A stretch of 64,000 nucleotides of DNA, from assembly GCA_025965895.1 (NCBI GenBank), contig JAOPWC010000123.1, forward strand, positions 17,790 through 81,789, read 5' to 3'. Positions within the stretch are counted from its first letter, which is position 1, and each line of letters begins with the position of its first letter. Below the pieces are notes generated by a model that had not been told where the DNA came from, did not search any database, and saw only the letters and a list, made by a program, of their open reading frames with translations. This document shows, piece after piece, positions 63,595-64,000 of the stretch. The position numbers and the translations under genes were made by a program. The DNA comes from Mycobacterium sp. (GTDB lineage Bacteria > Actinomycetota > Actinomycetes > Mycobacteriales > Mycobacteriaceae).

Positions 63595-64000
63595 TCAGGC
63601 CGGGCGGGTGTGACCGTCTCCCCAAACGATCCACTTTGTCGACGTCAACTCCGGCAGGCCCATCGGGCCGCGGGCGTGCAGCTTCTGGGTGCTGATGCCG
63701 ATCTCCGCGCCGAAGCCGAACTCGCCGCCGTCCGTGAACCGGGTCGACGCGTTGATCATCACGGCGGCCGCGTCGACGCCGGCGGTGAAGCGGCGGGTCG
63801 CCGTCATCGACTCGCTGACGATCGCCTCGGTGTGGCCCGTGCCGTAGCGGCGGATGTGGTCCAGGGCGTCCTCGAGTGAGTCGACCACCGCGGCCGAGAT
63901 GTCGGCGGACAGGTACTCCGTGCCCCAGTCCGCCTCGGTCGCCGCGACCACGTCGTCGCTGTAGTTGCGGACGCGGGGGTCCCCGTGCACGGTCACGCCC
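63595..64000 (-). CDS. proA: Gamma-glutamyl phosphate reductase (ProA), C-terminal part
   Basis: The frame is open from the window edge to TGA at 63595-63597 and gives the last 134 or so residues of Pro[78 protein letters not shown]. The last block is the typical proA ending. ProA converts gamma-glutamyl phosphate to the semialdehyde in proline synthesis. The N-terminal part and catalytic Cys lie beyond the window. Confidence 0.95.
   Translation of the reverse strand, partial: GVTVHGDPRVRNYSDDVVAATEADWGTEYLSADISAAVVDSLEDALDHIRRYGTGHTEAIVSESMTATRRFTAGVDAAAVMINASTRFTDGGEFGFGAEIGISTQKLHARGPMGLPELTSTKWIVWGDGHTRPA

Overview
The window reads as chromosome of a Mycobacteriaceae member (Mycobacterium sensu lato). 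It is GC-rich, has many GTG starts and several leaderless-type promoters (a TANNNT box about 7 nt before the start codon). Its gene order follows the M. tuberculosis Rv2318 to Rv2427c interval as I recall it: uspC, ECF transporter, lppP, dnaG, dgt, glyS, smtB-zur, uppS-recO, amiA2, era, ybeY-phoH, rsmE-dnaJ2-hrcA, hemW, sirA-cysH-che1, the subI-cysTWA sulfate importer, trehalase, lppR, lepA, the transglutaminase/alpha-E/ATP-grasp triad, rpsT, holA, degV, octT-gpgP-rsfS-nadD, VWA/MoxR and proA. Names rest on remembered family features and synteny; no database search was run.

Layout. 1-4.2 kb: end of an amino-sugar binding protein, a two-gene ECF-type importer and its divergent MarR regulator. 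4.3-5.3 kb: a damaged pocket with a frameshifted VOC gene and the 5' stump of an MFS transporter. 5.3-9.5 kb: a VIT-family metal transporter, a large acyl-CoA dehydrogenase/oxidase, an SDR without a usable start codon, lipoprotein LppP and tRNA-Asn. 9.6-17.2 kb: small envelope proteins, primase, dGTPase, a TPM-domain secreted protein, a methyltransferase and a polysaccharide deacetylase. 17.2-30.3 kb: conserved housekeeping block (translation, zinc regulation, prenyl lipid synthesis, repair, ribosome maturation, heat shock). 30.4-32.3 kb: an AhpD-like protein with an ECF41-type sigma factor. 32.3-41 kb: hemW and the sulfur assimilation loci. 41-50.6 kb: tiny membrane proteins, FAD oxidoreductase, trehalase, LppR, LepA, PemK-like protein, GNAT, CBS protein and a second MarR locus. 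50.6-64 kb: ATP-grasp/alpha-E/transglutaminase triad, rpsT, holA, HtrA-like lipoprotein, methylglucose-lipopolysaccharide genes, NAD synthesis, MoxR-VWA pair and partial proA.

How genes work together. SubI-CysTWA imports sulfate; CysH and SirA reduce APS and sulfite; Che1 supplies iron for siroheme. Both operons are preceded by short cysteine-rich leader ORFs ending 117-118 nt before the first structural gene. The subI leader has a leaderless promoter, and a hairpin after it would cover the subI ribosome binding site, so a coordinated cysteine-sensing attenuation system is the strongest regulatory signal seen here. SmtB and Zur form a zinc-regulated operon with a palindrome between its -35 and -10. 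OctT and GpgP belong to glucosylglycerate/methylglucose lipopolysaccharide synthesis.

Compared with M. tuberculosis, the mycobactin cluster, comEA/comEC/eis and rnz are not at their usual places. Three loci (VOC, SDR, lepA) carry start or frame problems that are either real lesions or base-level sequence errors.
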